DNA of 64,000 bases from Enterococcus sp. 5H (GTDB lineage: Bacteria; Bacillota; Bacilli; Lactobacillales; Enterococcaceae), in assembly GCF_028128615.1 (NCBI RefSeq), contig NZ_AMDP01000002.1:528245-592244 (forward strand), in the 5' to 3' direction. This document shows, one piece after another, positions 26,327 to 40,105 of this stretch. Numbering within the stretch: position 1 is the first letter of the stretch; each line of letters begins with the position of its first letter. The position numbers and the translations under genes were made by a program. The notes under the pieces are model-generated. The model was not told the origin of the DNA, searched no databases, and saw nothing but the letters and a program-made list of their open reading frames with translations.

Positions 26327-27217
26327 CTAAAATAATTGCTTCAATTCTTTGATAAAATATTGACCGATCGGACTGATTGCTTTGTTTTTATGATAAAGTA
26401 CACAAATTTTATTCGTCGTACTTTCCGCTAGCGGAATTAATCGAATTTCTTTTTTAGTAAATCCGGTAACAACACCTGATCCAGACGCATAAGCATCTGT
26501 TTCAACTAATAGATTCATTAATGTCCCACGATCATTTGTATGAATCACGGTTTCTTGTTCTTGATTCTCGATCAGATCTTCTGAAAAATAAGCGAAATTA
26601 CTACCTTCTTGTGTAAACCGAACTTGAGGATAACAGCATAATTGTTCCAGATGAATCTCTTTTTGTTGAGCTAACGGATGATCTTTTCCAAGAAAAATAT
26701 GCGTTTTAAAACTCCCAACCACATCATAAGTTAAATTAGCTTGCTCTAAGTATCGCTTAATCCCTGATTGATTCTGGGTATTCAAATATATGACGCCTAA
26801 TTCACTATGAAAACTTTTTACATCTTCAATGACTTTTAATGTTGTTGTTTCAAACACTCGGAAATTTTTATATTGATCTTTAAATTGCTGAATAACTTTG
26901 CCCATGACTTCACCAAGAAAATCATAGTGTTGAGAAGAAATTGAAAAGTGTTCACTAGTTGTTGTTTCCTGATAGCGATTTTCAATTATCTCCATTTGTG
27001 TCAAAATTTTTTCTGCATGCTCTAAAAAAGTTAATCCTTCATCTGTCAAAGACGCGCCCTTATTTGTCCGGGTAAAAAGCAAGACACCAATTTCTTCCTC
27101 TAGCTCACGAATGCCATTAGATAAACTTGGTTGAGTAATAAAAAGTTTTTTTGCTGCTTCCCGAAAACTACCGTTATTTGCTACAGCCACTACATATTTC
27201 ATTTGTTGAATATTCAT
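26327..27217 (-). CDS. LysR-family transcriptional regulator
   Basis: The 296-residue protein has the standard N-terminal helix-turn-helix (MNIQQMKYVVAVANNGSFREAAKKLFITQPSLSNGIRELE pattern, residues 1-60) and a two-lobed effector domain. It resembles the CysB/CynR/CysL branch in length and opening. It lies 15 bases behind the carbonic anhydrase gene on the same strand, not divergent as usual, so it probably shares that promoter. Target and effector are unknown; a CO2/bicarbonate link is only suggested by position. Confidence 0.85.
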   Translation of the reverse strand: MNIQQMKYVVAVANNGSFREAAKKLFITQPSLSNGIRELEEEIGVLLFTRTNKGASLTDEGLTFLEHAEKILTQMEIIENRYQETTTSEHFSISSQHYDFLGEVMGKVIQQFKDQYKNFRVFETTTLKVIEDVKSFHSELGVIYLNTQNQSGIKRYLEQANLTYDVVGSFKTHIFLGKDHPLAQQKEIHLEQLCCYPQVRFTQEGSNFAYFSEDLIENQEQETVIHTNDRGTLMNLLVETDAYASGSGVVTGFTKKEIRLIPLAESTTNKICVLYHKNKAISPIGQYFIKELKQLF

Positions 27218-27232
27218 AAGACCGCCTCCAGC

Positions 27233-27934
27233 TTATTCGGAAAAATAGATTTTACGCCCGTTCATTGCTTGTGTTGGACGATTATTAAAAGGTAACATAC
27301 CTTCATGAATTCGTTCATAAAAAGCTTGATCCATTTCTTGAACCGTATCAAAAACAAACCAATGTACTGGCCCCTTCGTTGGTGGAGTCGTTAACGAACC
27401 TAAATAGTGAAAGTGAGATTTTTTTTCAGGTAAGAAAACACTAGGATCAAACCATTGCTGATGTGTCTCTGTTTTCCAAATAAATGCGCCTTGATTTTCT
27501 GAAAACTTATTCTCTTTTTGGGTAAATGTAAACAAACAGCCCACCACTAAGTTTTCCCCTGTATTATTCATATGAACTAAATGAAATTCTACAGGAGTAT
27601 GCTCACCGTCAAATGTATGTTCACTTGGTGTGTGAAAATGAATATCCGTTAAATAGTATTTTTCTTCATCAAATATCACATAACTTTCCGTATTCGGCGG
27701 AACAAAGTGAAATGTATTTTTAAATTCTTTTTCAGTGAATTCTTCTGTTTTATAACAAAAAGTGATTGCTCGACTTTCAGGTTCACTCATTGTTGCTTCC
27801 TTTGATAAATTTACAGGTGATTGATACGGATATTTTGCTCCTTGAGAAAACCAGTCACACAATGTGTGCCAATGCTCAGGACCACGATCCCCAGTGTATC
27901 CCCATTCTACATCCATATTTCGAATATTTTTCAT
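27233..27934 (-). CDS. Alpha-class carbonic anhydrase without signal peptide
   Basis: The enzyme interconverts CO2 and bicarbonate. This 233-residue protein has the alpha-class core WGYTG near the start, zinc ligands His99 and His101 in IHFHTPSEH and His118 in EFHLVH. The end segment SLTTPP followed by VHWFV is also typical. Most bacterial alpha-class enzymes are exported, yet here the N-terminus (MKNIRNMDVEWGYTG) leaves no room for a signal peptide, so it should be cytoplasmic. Start ATG 27934 with AAGGTG upstream; a TTG one codon earlier is less likely. Confidence 0.88.
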   Translation of the reverse strand: MKNIRNMDVEWGYTGDRGPEHWHTLCDWFSQGAKYPYQSPVNLSKEATMSEPESRAITFCYKTEEFTEKEFKNTFHFVPPNTESYVIFDEEKYYLTDIHFHTPSEHTFDGEHTPVEFHLVHMNNTGENLVVGCLFTFTQKENKFSENQGAFIWKTETHQQWFDPSVFLPEKKSHFHYLGSLTTPPTKGPVHWFVFDTVQEMDQAFYERIHEGMLPFNNRPTQAMNGRKIYFSE

Positions 27935-27968
27935 CAAACCACACCTTCTAATTTTTTCATTTTAAATA

Positions 27969-27997
27969 AATGTATCCTATTTATAATTTTCAGTCAA
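27969..27997 (-). promoter_or_regulatory. Promoter of the carbonic anhydrase operon
   Basis: Minus-strand -35 TTGACT (27992-27997), 17 bases, -10 TACATT (27969-27974), 35 bases before the ATG. Confidence 0.6.
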
Positions 27998-28108
27998 TTT
28001 TAAAAAACCGACTCTTAGCTAGTTAAAATTACAGTTATGAAATAATTAACTAATTTTTAAGAATAGATAAAGTATAGCATATTCTTTATTCGCTAGATAA
28101 AAAAAGCA

Positions 28109-28136
28109 TAGTTTTTGATTATTCGTTCAAAAACTA
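28109..28136 (-). terminator. Terminator of the pyr operon
   Basis: TAGTTTTTGA pairs with TCAAAAACTA and is followed on the minus strand by TGC and seven T. It lies about 25 bases after pyrE. Confidence 0.8.
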
Positions 28137-28159
28137 CACTTACATCTAAACTATACAAA

Positions 28160-28791
28160 TTATTTATTCAACCAATTTTCAGGATCCTTTTTCCAATTTT
28201 GCAATAAAGTAACATCTGATTCTTCGATGTAGTTAGACTCTAATGCTGCTTCTAATAAAGTCGAATAGTTGGTTAAGGTCACTAACTCCCGATTTTTTTC
28301 AGCAAATCGAGCTTTTCCTTTTAGTAATTCATAAGTGAAAATTGCAGCTACACCCAGGACATCCGCCCCCTCACGTTCAGCCGCATCAGCAGCTTCCAGA
28401 ACACTACCGCCAGTAGAAATTAAGTCTTCAATAATGACCATCTTTTGGCCTTTAAAAATTCGACCTTCGATTTGCTTCCCTTTTCCATGATCTTTTGCTT
28501 TACCACGAATATACACCATTGGTAAGTTTAATAAATCTGCTACCCACGCTGCATGTGGAATTCCTGCTGTGGCTGTACCTGCGATTACTTGAACGTCAGG
28601 GTAAGTTTCTTTAATTTTTTCAGCTAAACCTTTAGCAATATCCGCTCTGACAACAGGATAACTCATCGTAATCCGATTATCACAATATATTGGACTCTTT
28701 AGCCCACTTGCCCAAGTAAATGGTTCATTCGGACTTAAAAAAACGGCTTCGATTTGTAATAGATCCTTGGCAATATTTTTCGCTAATTCTG

Positions 28792-28795
<4 letters not shown>
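28160..28795 (-). CDS. pyrE: Orotate phosphoribosyltransferase
   Basis: PyrE joins orotate to PRPP, giving orotidine monophosphate (step 5 of UMP synthesis). The 211-residue protein has the PRPP-binding loop [16 protein letters not shown] and the lysine-rich flexible loop [14 protein letters not shown]. It is the last gene of the operon and overlaps pyrF by four bases. Confidence 0.96.
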
Positions 28796-31216
<2,421 letters not shown>

Positions 31217-31263
31217 TTACTTTCTCCTTTGCATCGTTTTGTAGAATAGTACAGAGTGACTTA

Positions 31264-34200
31264 TTAAATTGGTTCTGTAGAAAAAGCACGCGATTCTAAT
31301 ACTTTTAAAATAGCTTCAGCAGTATCTAATGAGGTAAACAGCGGCACTCCATGTTCTACTGCCTCACGTCTAATTAGAAATCCATCTTCATTTAAATCCG
31401 AACGATTTTTATCCATCGTATTTATTACTACCTGGGCCTCACCTTTACGAATTAAGTCTAAAACAGTGTCACCGCCTGTATGGTTAAGCTTATGAATCGT
31501 TTGAACAACTAAACCATGTTCTTTGAAAAACTTAGCCGTTCCGTCTGTAGCAATTAAACTGTAGCCGATGGCGTTGAACCGACTTGCTAATGCTAACGAT
31601 TCTTCTTTGGTTTCATCCGCAATCGTGAACAAGACTGCTCCAAAGCTAGGTAAATGTAACCCAGAAGCTTCAAAAGCTTTATATAAGGCCTTTTCTAAGC
31701 TATAGTCTGAGCCCATAACTTCTCCAGTCGACTTCATTTCCGGACCTAGGTACGTGTCGACTTTTTGTAGTTTTGTAAATGAGAAGACTGGTGCTTTTAC
31801 ATGAACTTGTTTACTTTCAGGATATAAACCAGATTCAAAGCCTAACTCACTTAATGTTTCTCCTAAAATAGCTTTGGTGGCAACTTGGGCCATTGGGATT
31901 CCAGTAATTTTACTTAAGAATGGTACTGTTCTACTTGCTCTAGGATTCACTTCGATCACATAAACTTTCTCCTCATGAATGACAAACTGAATATTCATCA
32001 TCCCGATACAATTTAAACCGAGGGCCAATTTTTTTGTATACTCAGCAATCGTTTGCTGAATTTCTTTTGATAAAGTTTGTGGCGGATAAACTGCCATCGA
32101 ATCACCTGAGTGAACACCTGCCCGCTCAATATGTTCCATTATTCCGGGAATCAAAACTGTCTCACCATCACAAATGGCATCAACTTCACATTCTTTTCCT
32201 AGTAAATAACTGTCGACTAAAACAGGGTGCTCAGGAGAAGCTTTCACTGCATTTCGCATATAATCTTCTAAATCTTTTTGATTCTCAACAATTTCCATTG
32301 CTCGTCCGCCAAGTACATAGCTTGGTCTGACCAATACCGGATAACCAATTAGGTTTGCTACTGCTACAGCTTCAACCGTACTAGTCGCTGTTGCTCCAGG
32401 TGGTTGAGGAATATCTAATTCTTGTAAGGCTTGTTCAAATAGATCGCGATTTTCTGCACGGTCTAAATCTTCAATAGTTGTTCCTAAAATGTTGACTCCT
32501 TGCTTCACTAATGGTTCAGCTAAATTAATGGCTGTTTGTCCGCCAAATTGTACAATTACACCAATTGGCTGCTCTAATTCAATCACATTCATAACATCTT
32601 CAAGTGTCAATGGTTCAAAATAAAGTTTATCTGAAATCGAGAAATCAGTTGAAACAGTTTCCGGATTACTATTCATAATAATTGCTTCATAACCAGCTGC
32701 TTGAATGGCTTTTACCGAATGAACCGTAGCGTAGTCAAACTCAACACCTTGCCCAATCCTAATTGGACCTGATCCTAAAACTAAGACAGAAGATTTTTCA
32801 GAGCGTAGGCTTTCATTTTCTAACTCATAGGTACTATAAAAATACGGTGTTTGAGATTCAAATTCCGCTGCGCAAGTATCAACCATTTTATAAACTGGTA
32901 AAATCTTTTGCGCGTGTCGAAAAGCTGTGACGGTTTGTTCATTTTGCTGCCATAGTTCTGCGATTTTCCGATCAGTAAAACCATTTTGCTTCGCTTCTTT
33001 TAATGTAGAACTATCATTGATATTCTCTTGTAAGCTTTCTTCTATTTCAAAAATATGCAGAAGTTTGTCTAAGAAGAATAGATCTATTTTCGTTAAACTT
33101 GCTAGCTCTTCTATTGCATATCCCCTGCGAATCGCTTCCGATAGGTAAAATAAACGATCATCTTGCGCTTTAACCATTTTTTCAGTTAATTCTTCGTCAC
33201 TAACTTCTGCTAATTCTTTTAGTTCGTTATGATACGCTCCAATTTCAAGCGAACGTACCGCTTTCAAGAGAGATTCTTCGATATTACGGCCAATCGCCAT
33301 GACTTCGCCAGTTGCTTTCATTTGAGTTCCTAAACGACGTTCACCTTTTTCGAATTTATCAAATGGCCAACGAGGAATTTTAGCAACTACGTAATCCAGC
33401 GCAGGTTCAAATTCAGCATAGGTTGTTTCCGTAACAGGATTTTTCATCTCATCTAAGGTTAAACCAACAGCGATTTTAGCTGCCAATTTAGCAATCGGAT
33501 AACCAGTTGCTTTACTTGCTAGTGCTGATGAGCGGGAAACTCGTGGATTGACTTCAATCACATAATAATTAAAACTGTGAGGATCTAATGCCAACTGAAC
33601 ATTACAGCCACCCTCGATTTTTAATGCTCGAATAATTTTTAAAGATGCATCTCGCAATAGTTGATATTCGTAATCAGACAACGTTTGACTAGGTGCAAAA
33701 ACAATTGAATCACCAGTATGAATTCCAACCGGATCAAAATTTTCCATGTTACAAACTACAATGGCATTATCAGCCGAATCCCGCATCACTTCATACTCAA
33801 TTTCTTTAAAACCAGCAATACTTTTTTCAATCAGACATTGAGTGGCCGGAGATAATTTCAAACCATTTTCTGCAACAATTCGTAATTCAGTTTCATTGTC
33901 GCACATGCCGCCGCCTGTTCCACCTAGAGTAAAAGCTGGTCGCACAATGATTGGGTAGCCAATTTTATTAGCAAATTCAACGGCTTGTTCCACGGTGGTA
34001 ACTATATCGCTTTCAGGAATCGGCTGATCCAATTCTTCCATTAACTGTTTAAATAAGTCACGATCTTCTGCTTGGTCAATGGCACTTAATTTTGTTCCTA
34101 GTAACTCAACGTTTAATTCATCTAAAATTCCGGAAGCCGCAAGCTCCATCGCCATATTTAAACCTGTTTGACCGCCTAAAGTTGGTAAAAGTGCATCCGG

Positions 34201-34446
34201 ACGTTCTTTTCTTAAAATCCGCGACACAAATTCTAAGGTAATCGGTTCGATATAAACTTGATCCGCAATTTCCTTATCTGTCATAATTGTAGCTGGATTG
34301 GAATTAACTAAGACAACTTCATAACCTTCTTCTTTTAAAGCAAGACAAGCCTGTGTACCTGCATAATCAAATTCGGCAGCTTGACCAATAATGATCGGTC
34401 CTGAACCAATAACCATAATTTTTTTGATATCTGTTCTTTTTGGCAT
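31264..34446 (-). CDS. carB: Carbamoyl-phosphate synthase large subunit
   Basis: CarB makes carbamoyl phosphate from bicarbonate, ATP and ammonia delivered by CarA. The 1060-residue protein has two homologous ATP-grasp halves (the second opening [20 protein letters not shown] near residue 550) and a C-terminal allosteric domain. The ATG at 34446 shares its A with the carA stop (TAATG) and has AAGGAG upstream. The extra six codons upstream in this frame belong to the carA end. Full family length. Confidence 0.96.
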   Translation of the reverse strand: MPKRTDIKKIMVIGSGPIIIGQAAEFDYAGTQACLALKEEGYEVVLVNSNPATIMTDKEIADQVYIEPITLEFVSRILRKERPDALLPTLGGQTGLNMAMELAASGILDELNVELLGTKLSAIDQAEDRDLFKQLMEELDQPIPESDIVTTVEQAVEFANKIGYPIIVRPAFTLGGTGGGMCDNETELRIVAENGLKLSPATQCLIEKSIAGFKEIEYEVMRDSADNAIVVCNMENFDPVGIHTGDSIVFAPSQTLSDYEYQLLRDASLKIIRALKIEGGCNVQLALDPHSFNYYVIEVNPRVSRSSALASKATGYPIAKLAAKIAVGLTLDEMKNPVTETTYAEFEPALDYVVAKIPRWPFDKFEKGERRLGTQMKATGEVMAIGRNIEESLLKAVRSLEIGAYHNELKELAEVSDEELTEKMVKAQDDRLFYLSEAIRRGYAIEELASLTKIDLFFLDKLLHIFEIEESLQENINDSSTLKEAKQNGFTDRKIAELWQQNEQTVTAFRHAQKILPVYKMVDTCAAEFESQTPYFYSTYELENESLRSEKSSVLVLGSGPIRIGQGVEFDYATVHSVKAIQAAGYEAIIMNSNPETVSTDFSISDKLYFEPLTLEDVMNVIELEQPIGVIVQFGGQTAINLAEPLVKQGVNILGTTIEDLDRAENRDLFEQALQELDIPQPPGATATSTVEAVAVANLIGYPVLVRPSYVLGGRAMEIVENQKDLEDYMRNAVKASPEHPVLVDSYLLGKECEVDAICDGETVLIPGIMEHIERAGVHSGDSMAVYPPQTLSKEIQQTIAEYTKKLALGLNCIGMMNIQFVIHEEKVYVIEVNPRASRTVPFLSKITGIPMAQVATKAILGETLSELGFESGLYPESKQVHVKAPVFSFTKLQKVDTYLGPEMKSTGEVMGSDYSLEKALYKAFEASGLHLPSFGAVLFTIADETKEESLALASRFNAIGYSLIATDGTAKFFKEHGLVVQTIHKLNHTGGDTVLDLIRKGEAQVVINTMDKNRSDLNEDGFLIRREAVEHGVPLFTSLDTAEAILKVLESRAFSTEPI

Positions 34447-35525
34447 TATCTTTGCTCCTTCCATGCATCCATTAATTCCATAAACTCATCAAATAAGTGG
34501 AGTCCATCATGAGGTCCTGGCGCCGCATCTGGGTGATACTGAACCGTAAATGCAGGAAAATGGCGATGCTTGACACCTTCAACCGTTTCATCATTGACTT
34601 CTACATGCGTTATCATTAATTTTTCAGGATCAATAGTCGATTCGTCTACTGCGAAACCATGATTTTGAGAGGTAAAATCAATTCTTCCAGTCGCAACTTC
34701 ACGGACAGGATGATTCAAACCGCGATGCCCAAATTTCATTTTATAGGTGTCTGCACCATTCGCTAAAGCAAACAACTGATGGCCTAAACAAATACCGAAA
34801 ATCGGCACTTTTCCTTGAATTTTTTGAATCATTTCAATTGCTTCGGGTACATCTTTTGGATCACCGGGTCCATTTGTCAACATAACTCCATCTGGTGAAA
34901 GTTCTAATATCGTTTCTGCCGTTGTATTATAAGGAAGAACAGTTAAATTACAATGACGCTTGGATAGTTCTCTTAATATGCTGTGTTTCAATCCGAAATC
35001 AACTACAACTACATTCTTGCCAATTCCGGGACTTGGATAAGCTTTTGTTGTTGAAACTTGAGCTACTTGATTTTTTGGTAAGACTGTTGCTTTCAATTGA
35101 TCAAATTCATGAGTTAAATCATCTTCAGCATCAACAATTGCTGCTTTCATTGTTCCAACAGAACGAAGTTTTCTTGTCAATGCCCGCGTATCAATTCCAG
35201 AAATTCCGGGAATACCTTTTCTTTTTAAGAATTCATCAAGCGTCATTTGGTTCCGCCAATTTGATGCTAAGCGCGCATGTTCTTTAACAATAACACCTTT
35301 GCAGGTTGGGGTAATTGATTCATAATCATCCCGATTGACTCCGTAATTTCCTACCATTGGATACGTAAAAGTAATAATTTGACCGTTAAAACTTTGATCA
35401 GTGATCGTTTCTTGATAGCCAGTCATGCTAGTCGTAAAAACAATTTCTCCAACGACATCAGGTTCAGCACCAAAGGCTTTTCCTTCAAAAATAGTCCCAT
35501 CTTCAAGTAACAATAATCGTTTCAA
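34446..35525 (-). CDS. carA: Carbamoyl-phosphate synthase small subunit (glutaminase)
   Basis: CarA hydrolyses glutamine and channels ammonia to CarB. The 359-residue protein has an N-terminal domain and a class I glutaminase domain with the nucleophile in [12 protein letters not shown]. The His-Glu pair lies near [12 protein letters not shown]. The start is TTG at 35525, two bases after the pyrC stop, with AAAGGGG lying within the end of pyrC. The weak start may tune its level to CarB. Confidence 0.95.
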   Translation of the reverse strand: MKRLLLLEDGTIFEGKAFGAEPDVVGEIVFTTSMTGYQETITDQSFNGQIITFTYPMVGNYGVNRDDYESITPTCKGVIVKEHARLASNWRNQMTLDEFLKRKGIPGISGIDTRALTRKLRSVGTMKAAIVDAEDDLTHEFDQLKATVLPKNQVAQVSTTKAYPSPGIGKNVVVVDFGLKHSILRELSKRHCNLTVLPYNTTAETILELSPDGVMLTNGPGDPKDVPEAIEMIQKIQGKVPIFGICLGHQLFALANGADTYKMKFGHRGLNHPVREVATGRIDFTSQNHGFAVDESTIDPEKLMITHVEVNDETVEGVKHRHFPAFTVQYHPDAAPGPHDGLHLFDEFMELMDAWKEQR

Positions 35526-35527
35526 GT

Positions 35528-36811
35528 CTATGCATCCCCTTTAGACCATGCTAATGTTCCATCAACAAAAGTCATTAATGTATTTCCTTTAACTTTCCAA
35601 CCTACAAATGGTGTATTAATTGCCATTGACTCAAAATCTTTATCATCAATTTTTTCTTCTGTTTTTAGATCAAACACTGCAATATCCGCTGGGCTTCCTA
35701 TTGTAAGTGTTCCAGCCTCAAGTCCAAAAATTGCTGCTGGCTTGACTGCCATCCAATCAATGACTTGTTCAAGTGTGAATTGACCTGTCTCAACAAAATG
35801 TGTATAGATTAATTGGAATGCTGTTTCACTTCCCACGATTCCAAATGGTGCTTTTAAGAATGTTTGTTTCTTTTCTTCTAATCCATGTGGTGCATGATCT
35901 GTTGCGATGCAATCAATTGTCCCGTCAATCAATCCTTCAATTAACGCATCTCGGTCAGCATTTCCGCGTAGGGGTGGATTCATTTTCCAAAAACCGTTAT
36001 CTTCCGGAATATTTTCATCAATAAGAATCAAATGATGTGGTGAAACTTCTGCTGTTACATGGATTCCAGCATGTTTGGCATCACGAATTACCCGAACACT
36101 TTCTTTAGTTGACACATGGCAGACATGATAATGTGCACCAGTTTCACCAGCTAAGACAACATCTCTAGCAATTTGAGAAGCTTCCGTTGAGCTTAAAATC
36201 CCCGGTAATCCAAGTTTTTTAGAAATTTCACCTTCATGCATTACGCCTCCAAACAGCAGCGATTCATCTTCAGTATGAGCAACTAGCGCCATATCATTTG
36301 CGGCTGCCTCTTTCATTGCTAGATACATTGTTCCTGCTGTTTGAACACCAACACCATCGTTTGTAAAAGCAAAGGCGCCAGCTTCTTTTAACGCTTTTTG
36401 ATCCGTTAAAGTTTCGCTGCGTAATTCTTCTGTAATCGGAGCATACTGTAAAACCTTTACGACTGCATCTTTTTTGATAATATCGTAAATTTCTTTCAAT
36501 TTTTCAGCAGTATCTGGAACTGGATTTAAGTTAGGCATAGCGCAAACTGTTGTAAAGCCACCTCTTGCAGCTGATTTACTTCCTGATGCGATCGTTTCTT
36601 TATACGTAAAACCTGGCTCTCTTAAATGAACATGAACATCTACTAATCCAGGTGTAATCAATTGTCCTTTAGCATCAAAAACTTGATCAAAAGCCTCTTC
36701 TTCAAATGATTCACCAATTGCATGAATTTTACCTTTTTCAATCCAAATTGCTGCTGGAATTAATTGATTATCTTTTTTTACGATCTTTCCATTTTTGATA
36801 AGTGTTTTCAT
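35528..36811 (-). CDS. pyrC: Dihydroorotase
   Basis: PyrC closes carbamoyl aspartate to dihydroorotate. It is a 427-residue class I amidohydrolase with zinc ligands in [10 protein letters not shown] and HCHVS-type segments ([11 protein letters not shown]) and the catalytic Asp in [13 protein letters not shown] at 36811 has AGGTGA seven bases upstream, while a GTG three codons earlier sits inside that site. Confidence 0.96.
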   Translation of the reverse strand: MKTLIKNGKIVKKDNQLIPAAIWIEKGKIHAIGESFEEEAFDQVFDAKGQLITPGLVDVHVHLREPGFTYKETIASGSKSAARGGFTTVCAMPNLNPVPDTAEKLKEIYDIIKKDAVVKVLQYAPITEELRSETLTDQKALKEAGAFAFTNDGVGVQTAGTMYLAMKEAAANDMALVAHTEDESLLFGGVMHEGEISKKLGLPGILSSTEASQIARDVVLAGETGAHYHVCHVSTKESVRVIRDAKHAGIHVTAEVSPHHLILIDENIPEDNGFWKMNPPLRGNADRDALIEGLIDGTIDCIATDHAPHGLEEKKQTFLKAPFGIVGSETAFQLIYTHFVETGQFTLEQVIDWMAVKPAAIFGLEAGTLTIGSPADIAVFDLKTEEKIDDKDFESMAINTPFVGWKVKGNTLMTFVDGTLAWSKGDA

Positions 36812-36820
36812 TTGGTTCAC

Positions 36821-37747
36821 CTATGCCTTTCCTTGTAATACAGCTTCTAAAATTGCCATTCTCATATAAACACCGTTACTCATTTGTTGAATAATTCGTG
36901 ATTGAATACTCTCTACCAACGAATCTGCTAACTCTACATCACGATTAACCGGAGCAGGATGCATGATAATCGCGTGTTTCTGCATTTTTTTTGCACGTTC
37001 AATCGTTAGACCATAACCTTGGTGATACTCTTCTTTAGAAAAAAGTTCAGAACCATCATGACGTTCGTGCTGTACTCGCAACATCATCATTACATCCACT
37101 GTTTCAACGACTTCATCCAGTGGCATATAATGTCCATAGGCTTCAAATTGCTTGTCATACCACTCTTCGGGTCCTGAGAAATAGATGGTTGCCCCAAGTC
37201 GTTTTAACATTTGCATATTTGATTTTGCCACACGGGAATGGGTAATATCCCCAACGATCGCAACTTTTAAACCTTCGAAGCGGCCAAACTCCTCATAAAT
37301 AGTCATTAAATCGAGCAAACATTGGGTTGGATGCTGCCCGCTGCCATCTCCACCATTAATAATTGCGCACTGAATTGTTTTACTTTGAATTAGTTCATCA
37401 TAATAATTCTCTTCACCATGACGAATGACTGCCACATCTACTCCGATTGCCGACATTGTCAGCACCGTATCATAAAGTGTTTCACCTTTTTTTACTGAGC
37501 TCATACTTTCTTCAAACTCAATAACTTCAATTCCTAATTTTTTCTCCGCAACATCAAAACTTTTATGTGTGCGGGTACTGTTTTCAAAAAATAGATTCGT
37601 CGCAAAATATTGCGGTTTTTCCGGCTGCCATGTTGCTCCTTGTTTAAACTCTTGTGCTCGATGAATCAACCCCATTACTTCTTGATCACTAAGGACTTCA
37701 ACTGTTAAAAGATGTTTCAAGCTGATACGTTCAGATGTGATAATCAT
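36821..37747 (-). CDS. pyrB: Aspartate carbamoyltransferase catalytic subunit
   Basis: PyrB condenses carbamoyl phosphate and aspartate, the committed step. The 308-residue protein has the carbamoyl-phosphate loop [24 protein letters not shown] at the active site, and the late MHPAPVNR. No regulatory pyrI gene is present, as usual for Gram-positives, where control is by PyrR. GGAGG precedes the ATG. Confidence 0.96.
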   Translation of the reverse strand: MIITSERISLKHLLTVEVLSDQEVMGLIHRAQEFKQGATWQPEKPQYFATNLFFENSTRTHKSFDVAEKKLGIEVIEFEESMSSVKKGETLYDTVLTMSAIGVDVAVIRHGEENYYDELIQSKTIQCAIINGGDGSGQHPTQCLLDLMTIYEEFGRFEGLKVAIVGDITHSRVAKSNMQMLKRLGATIYFSGPEEWYDKQFEAYGHYMPLDEVVETVDVMMMLRVQHERHDGSELFSKEEYHQGYGLTIERAKKMQKHAIIMHPAPVNRDVELADSLVESIQSRIIQQMSNGVYMRMAILEAVLQGKA

Positions 37748-37760
37748 ACGTCCATTCCTC

Positions 37761-39041
37761 CTACTTTTCTTCGCTGCGTGCTGTATCAGGTAAAATTAAG
37801 TTCAAAATAATGCCTAAAACTGTCGCTAATGCCATTGATGACAATTCGAATGTGTCTAGTTTGAAAACTAATCCACCGATTCCGATTACTAAAATCACAG
37901 AAGCAATCAAAAGATTTTTTTTCTTATCAAAATCAATTTTATTATCAATTAGAATCTTCAACCCACTCGCTGCAATAACACCGAATAAGACAAAACTAAT
38001 TCCGGAAATAACAGGACCTGGAATACTTAAGATCACTGCACTTAATTTTCCTACAAAGCCTAACCCGACTGCGAAAACTGCTGCTCCGCCAATAACGAAC
38101 ACACTGTGCACACGGGTAATAGCTAAAACTCCAATGTTTTCGCCATAACTTGTCACAGGTGGTCCACCTACTAAGCCGGCGACAATTTGCGCAGCACCGT
38201 CACCCATTAATGTTTTAGAAAGTCCGGGATCTTGGAAGAAGTTGCGTTTAGTCAATTTGTTTAATACCATTAAATGTCCAATGTGCTCTGTCATTGTCAC
38301 AAAGGCAATTGGCGCCATTGTAGTGATTGCATTTAGATAAAGTTTAGGTTGATATTGCACAAATGGTATTTCGAAGTTTGGCATGGCAAACCAAGCCGCT
38401 GCTTTAATTGGTTCTACGTCTACAATCCCAAACAGCAATGCTACTAGATATCCGCTAACAATCCCCAAAAGAATCGGTATCAAGCCAAGAAATCCTTTGA
38501 AAAACATGTTATAAAAAATGGTTAAACCCAAAGTGATAAGTGCTACTGCAATAAATTTAAAATCATATTCTCCATCGTTAAACATCGCATTATTTGAGGC
38601 ATTCGCCGCTAAACCTAATCCGATAACCATAACGACTGGTCCAACGACAATCGGCGGTAAAATTTTATCTAACCAAGCCGAACCGATTTTACTAATAATG
38701 AACGAAACAATTAGATAAACCAGACCTGTCGTAACAGCACCTTGAGCAATTGCTGGGTAGCCGTCACTTTTCATTAACATCTGCATTGCTGCAATAAACG
38801 CAAAACTACTACCTAGATAAGCAGGTATTTTTCCTTTCGTTACAAATAGATAAACAATCGTACCCAAACCTGAACTAACCAAAGCAATTCCCGGATCAAT
38901 TCCGACCAAAATCGGTACTAAAACGGTTGCGCCAAACATGGTAAATAAATGCTGTAAACTTAAACCAATCCAATGACCTGTTTTCGGTCTATCATGTATA
39001 TCTAAAACTGCCTCTGTATTGCGAAATTCTTTTTCTGTCAT
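37761..39041 (-). CDS. pyrP: Uracil permease
   Basis: This is a 426-residue membrane carrier of the NCS2/UraA family. It has about 12-14 hydrophobic segments, the family signature [16 protein letters not shown] in the middle, and [14 protein letters not shown]. It imports uracil by proton symport. Its place between pyrR and pyrB repeats the Bacillus-type order and puts salvage under the same attenuator as synthesis. The 13-base gap to pyrB and 34-base gap to pyrR leave no room for further attenuators. Confidence 0.94.
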   Translation of the reverse strand: MTEKEFRNTEAVLDIHDRPKTGHWIGLSLQHLFTMFGATVLVPILVGIDPGIALVSSGLGTIVYLFVTKGKIPAYLGSSFAFIAAMQMLMKSDGYPAIAQGAVTTGLVYLIVSFIISKIGSAWLDKILPPIVVGPVVMVIGLGLAANASNNAMFNDGEYDFKFIAVALITLGLTIFYNMFFKGFLGLIPILLGIVSGYLVALLFGIVDVEPIKAAAWFAMPNFEIPFVQYQPKLYLNAITTMAPIAFVTMTEHIGHLMVLNKLTKRNFFQDPGLSKTLMGDGAAQIVAGLVGGPPVTSYGENIGVLAITRVHSVFVIGGAAVFAVGLGFVGKLSAVILSIPGPVISGISFVLFGVIAASGLKILIDNKIDFDKKKNLLIASVILVIGIGGLVFKLDTFELSSMALATVLGIILNLILPDTARSEEK

Positions 39042-39075
39042 GTCAACCTGTCCAATCTCTTCTATTCTTTAATAG

Positions 39076-39714
<639 letters not shown>

Positions 39715-39839
39715 TCAGGCTTGTACGTTTGCTCTTTGTGATAGCTAAGGCTAAATTTATAGTTGGTGATTCAGTATTTCAGTGACTTTGCTCAAGTTGT
39801 TCATCATCTATTCTGTCAGCTTTGCTGCCAATCGTAGTA

Positions 39840-39896
39840 CTTCAATTCTAAGAGCCTCAGCTCTTAGAGATTGATGATATCGTAACGAAGTGTAGT
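39840..39896 (-). repeat. 57-bp repeat module, stand-alone copy
   Basis: Read on the minus strand it begins ACTACACTTCGTT and ends AGAATTGAAG. It contains the hairpin CTAAGAGC/GCTCTTAG. A closely similar 57-bp stretch is nested in the intergenic repeat at 52585-52642. It lies between the attenuator terminator and pyrR, so it is transcribed as part of the leader only when termination fails. Confidence 0.7.
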
Positions 39897-39902
39897 GATC
39901 CA

Positions 39903-40046
39903 CAACAAAAAACTCCTACCCGTATTTAGGTAGGAGGATTGATTACATATACAAAGATACCATGCATCTCACACAGTCCATTCACTAAGCGCACTTAGTA
40001 GGTTCTGCATGTTTCCTTCTTAGCCTCACGGGACTACTCTTAAAGG
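39903..40046 (-). promoter_or_regulatory. PyrR-dependent attenuator of the pyr operon
   Basis: On the minus strand the segment at 40015-40046 contains AGTCCCGTGAGGCT inside a hairpin (CCTTTAAG with the CTAAGAAGG side). This matches the conserved PyrR-binding loop AGUCC-N-G-N-GAGGCU. An intrinsic terminator follows (CTCCTACC with GGTAGGAG, 39913-39936) with six T. Between them lie complementary stretches able to form an antiterminator (GCGC/AAGTGC region). High UMP should stabilise PyrR on its site and allow termination. Confidence 0.88.
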
Positions 40047-40076
40047 ATTACTTTATTCAATTTTCTTTCTCAAAAT

Positions 40077-40105
40077 AGTGTACCTTTTCTTTTAAAATAA
40101 ATCAA
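40077..40105 (-). promoter_or_regulatory. Promoter of the pyr operon
   Basis: Minus-strand -35 TTGATT (40100-40105), 17 bases, -10 TACACT (40077-40082). The -35 overlaps the rluD stop codon, and I see no terminator between, so read-through from rluD into the attenuator is possible. Confidence 0.7.

Noticed and set aside
34895..35287. 130-codon plus-strand frame opposite carA
   Set aside because: It is antisense to the glutaminase and N-terminal domains of carA, with no start signals.
37748..39075. Additional PyrR attenuators between pyrR, pyrP and pyrB, as in Bacillus subtilis
   Set aside because: The gaps are only 34 and 13 bases, too short for a binding loop and terminator.
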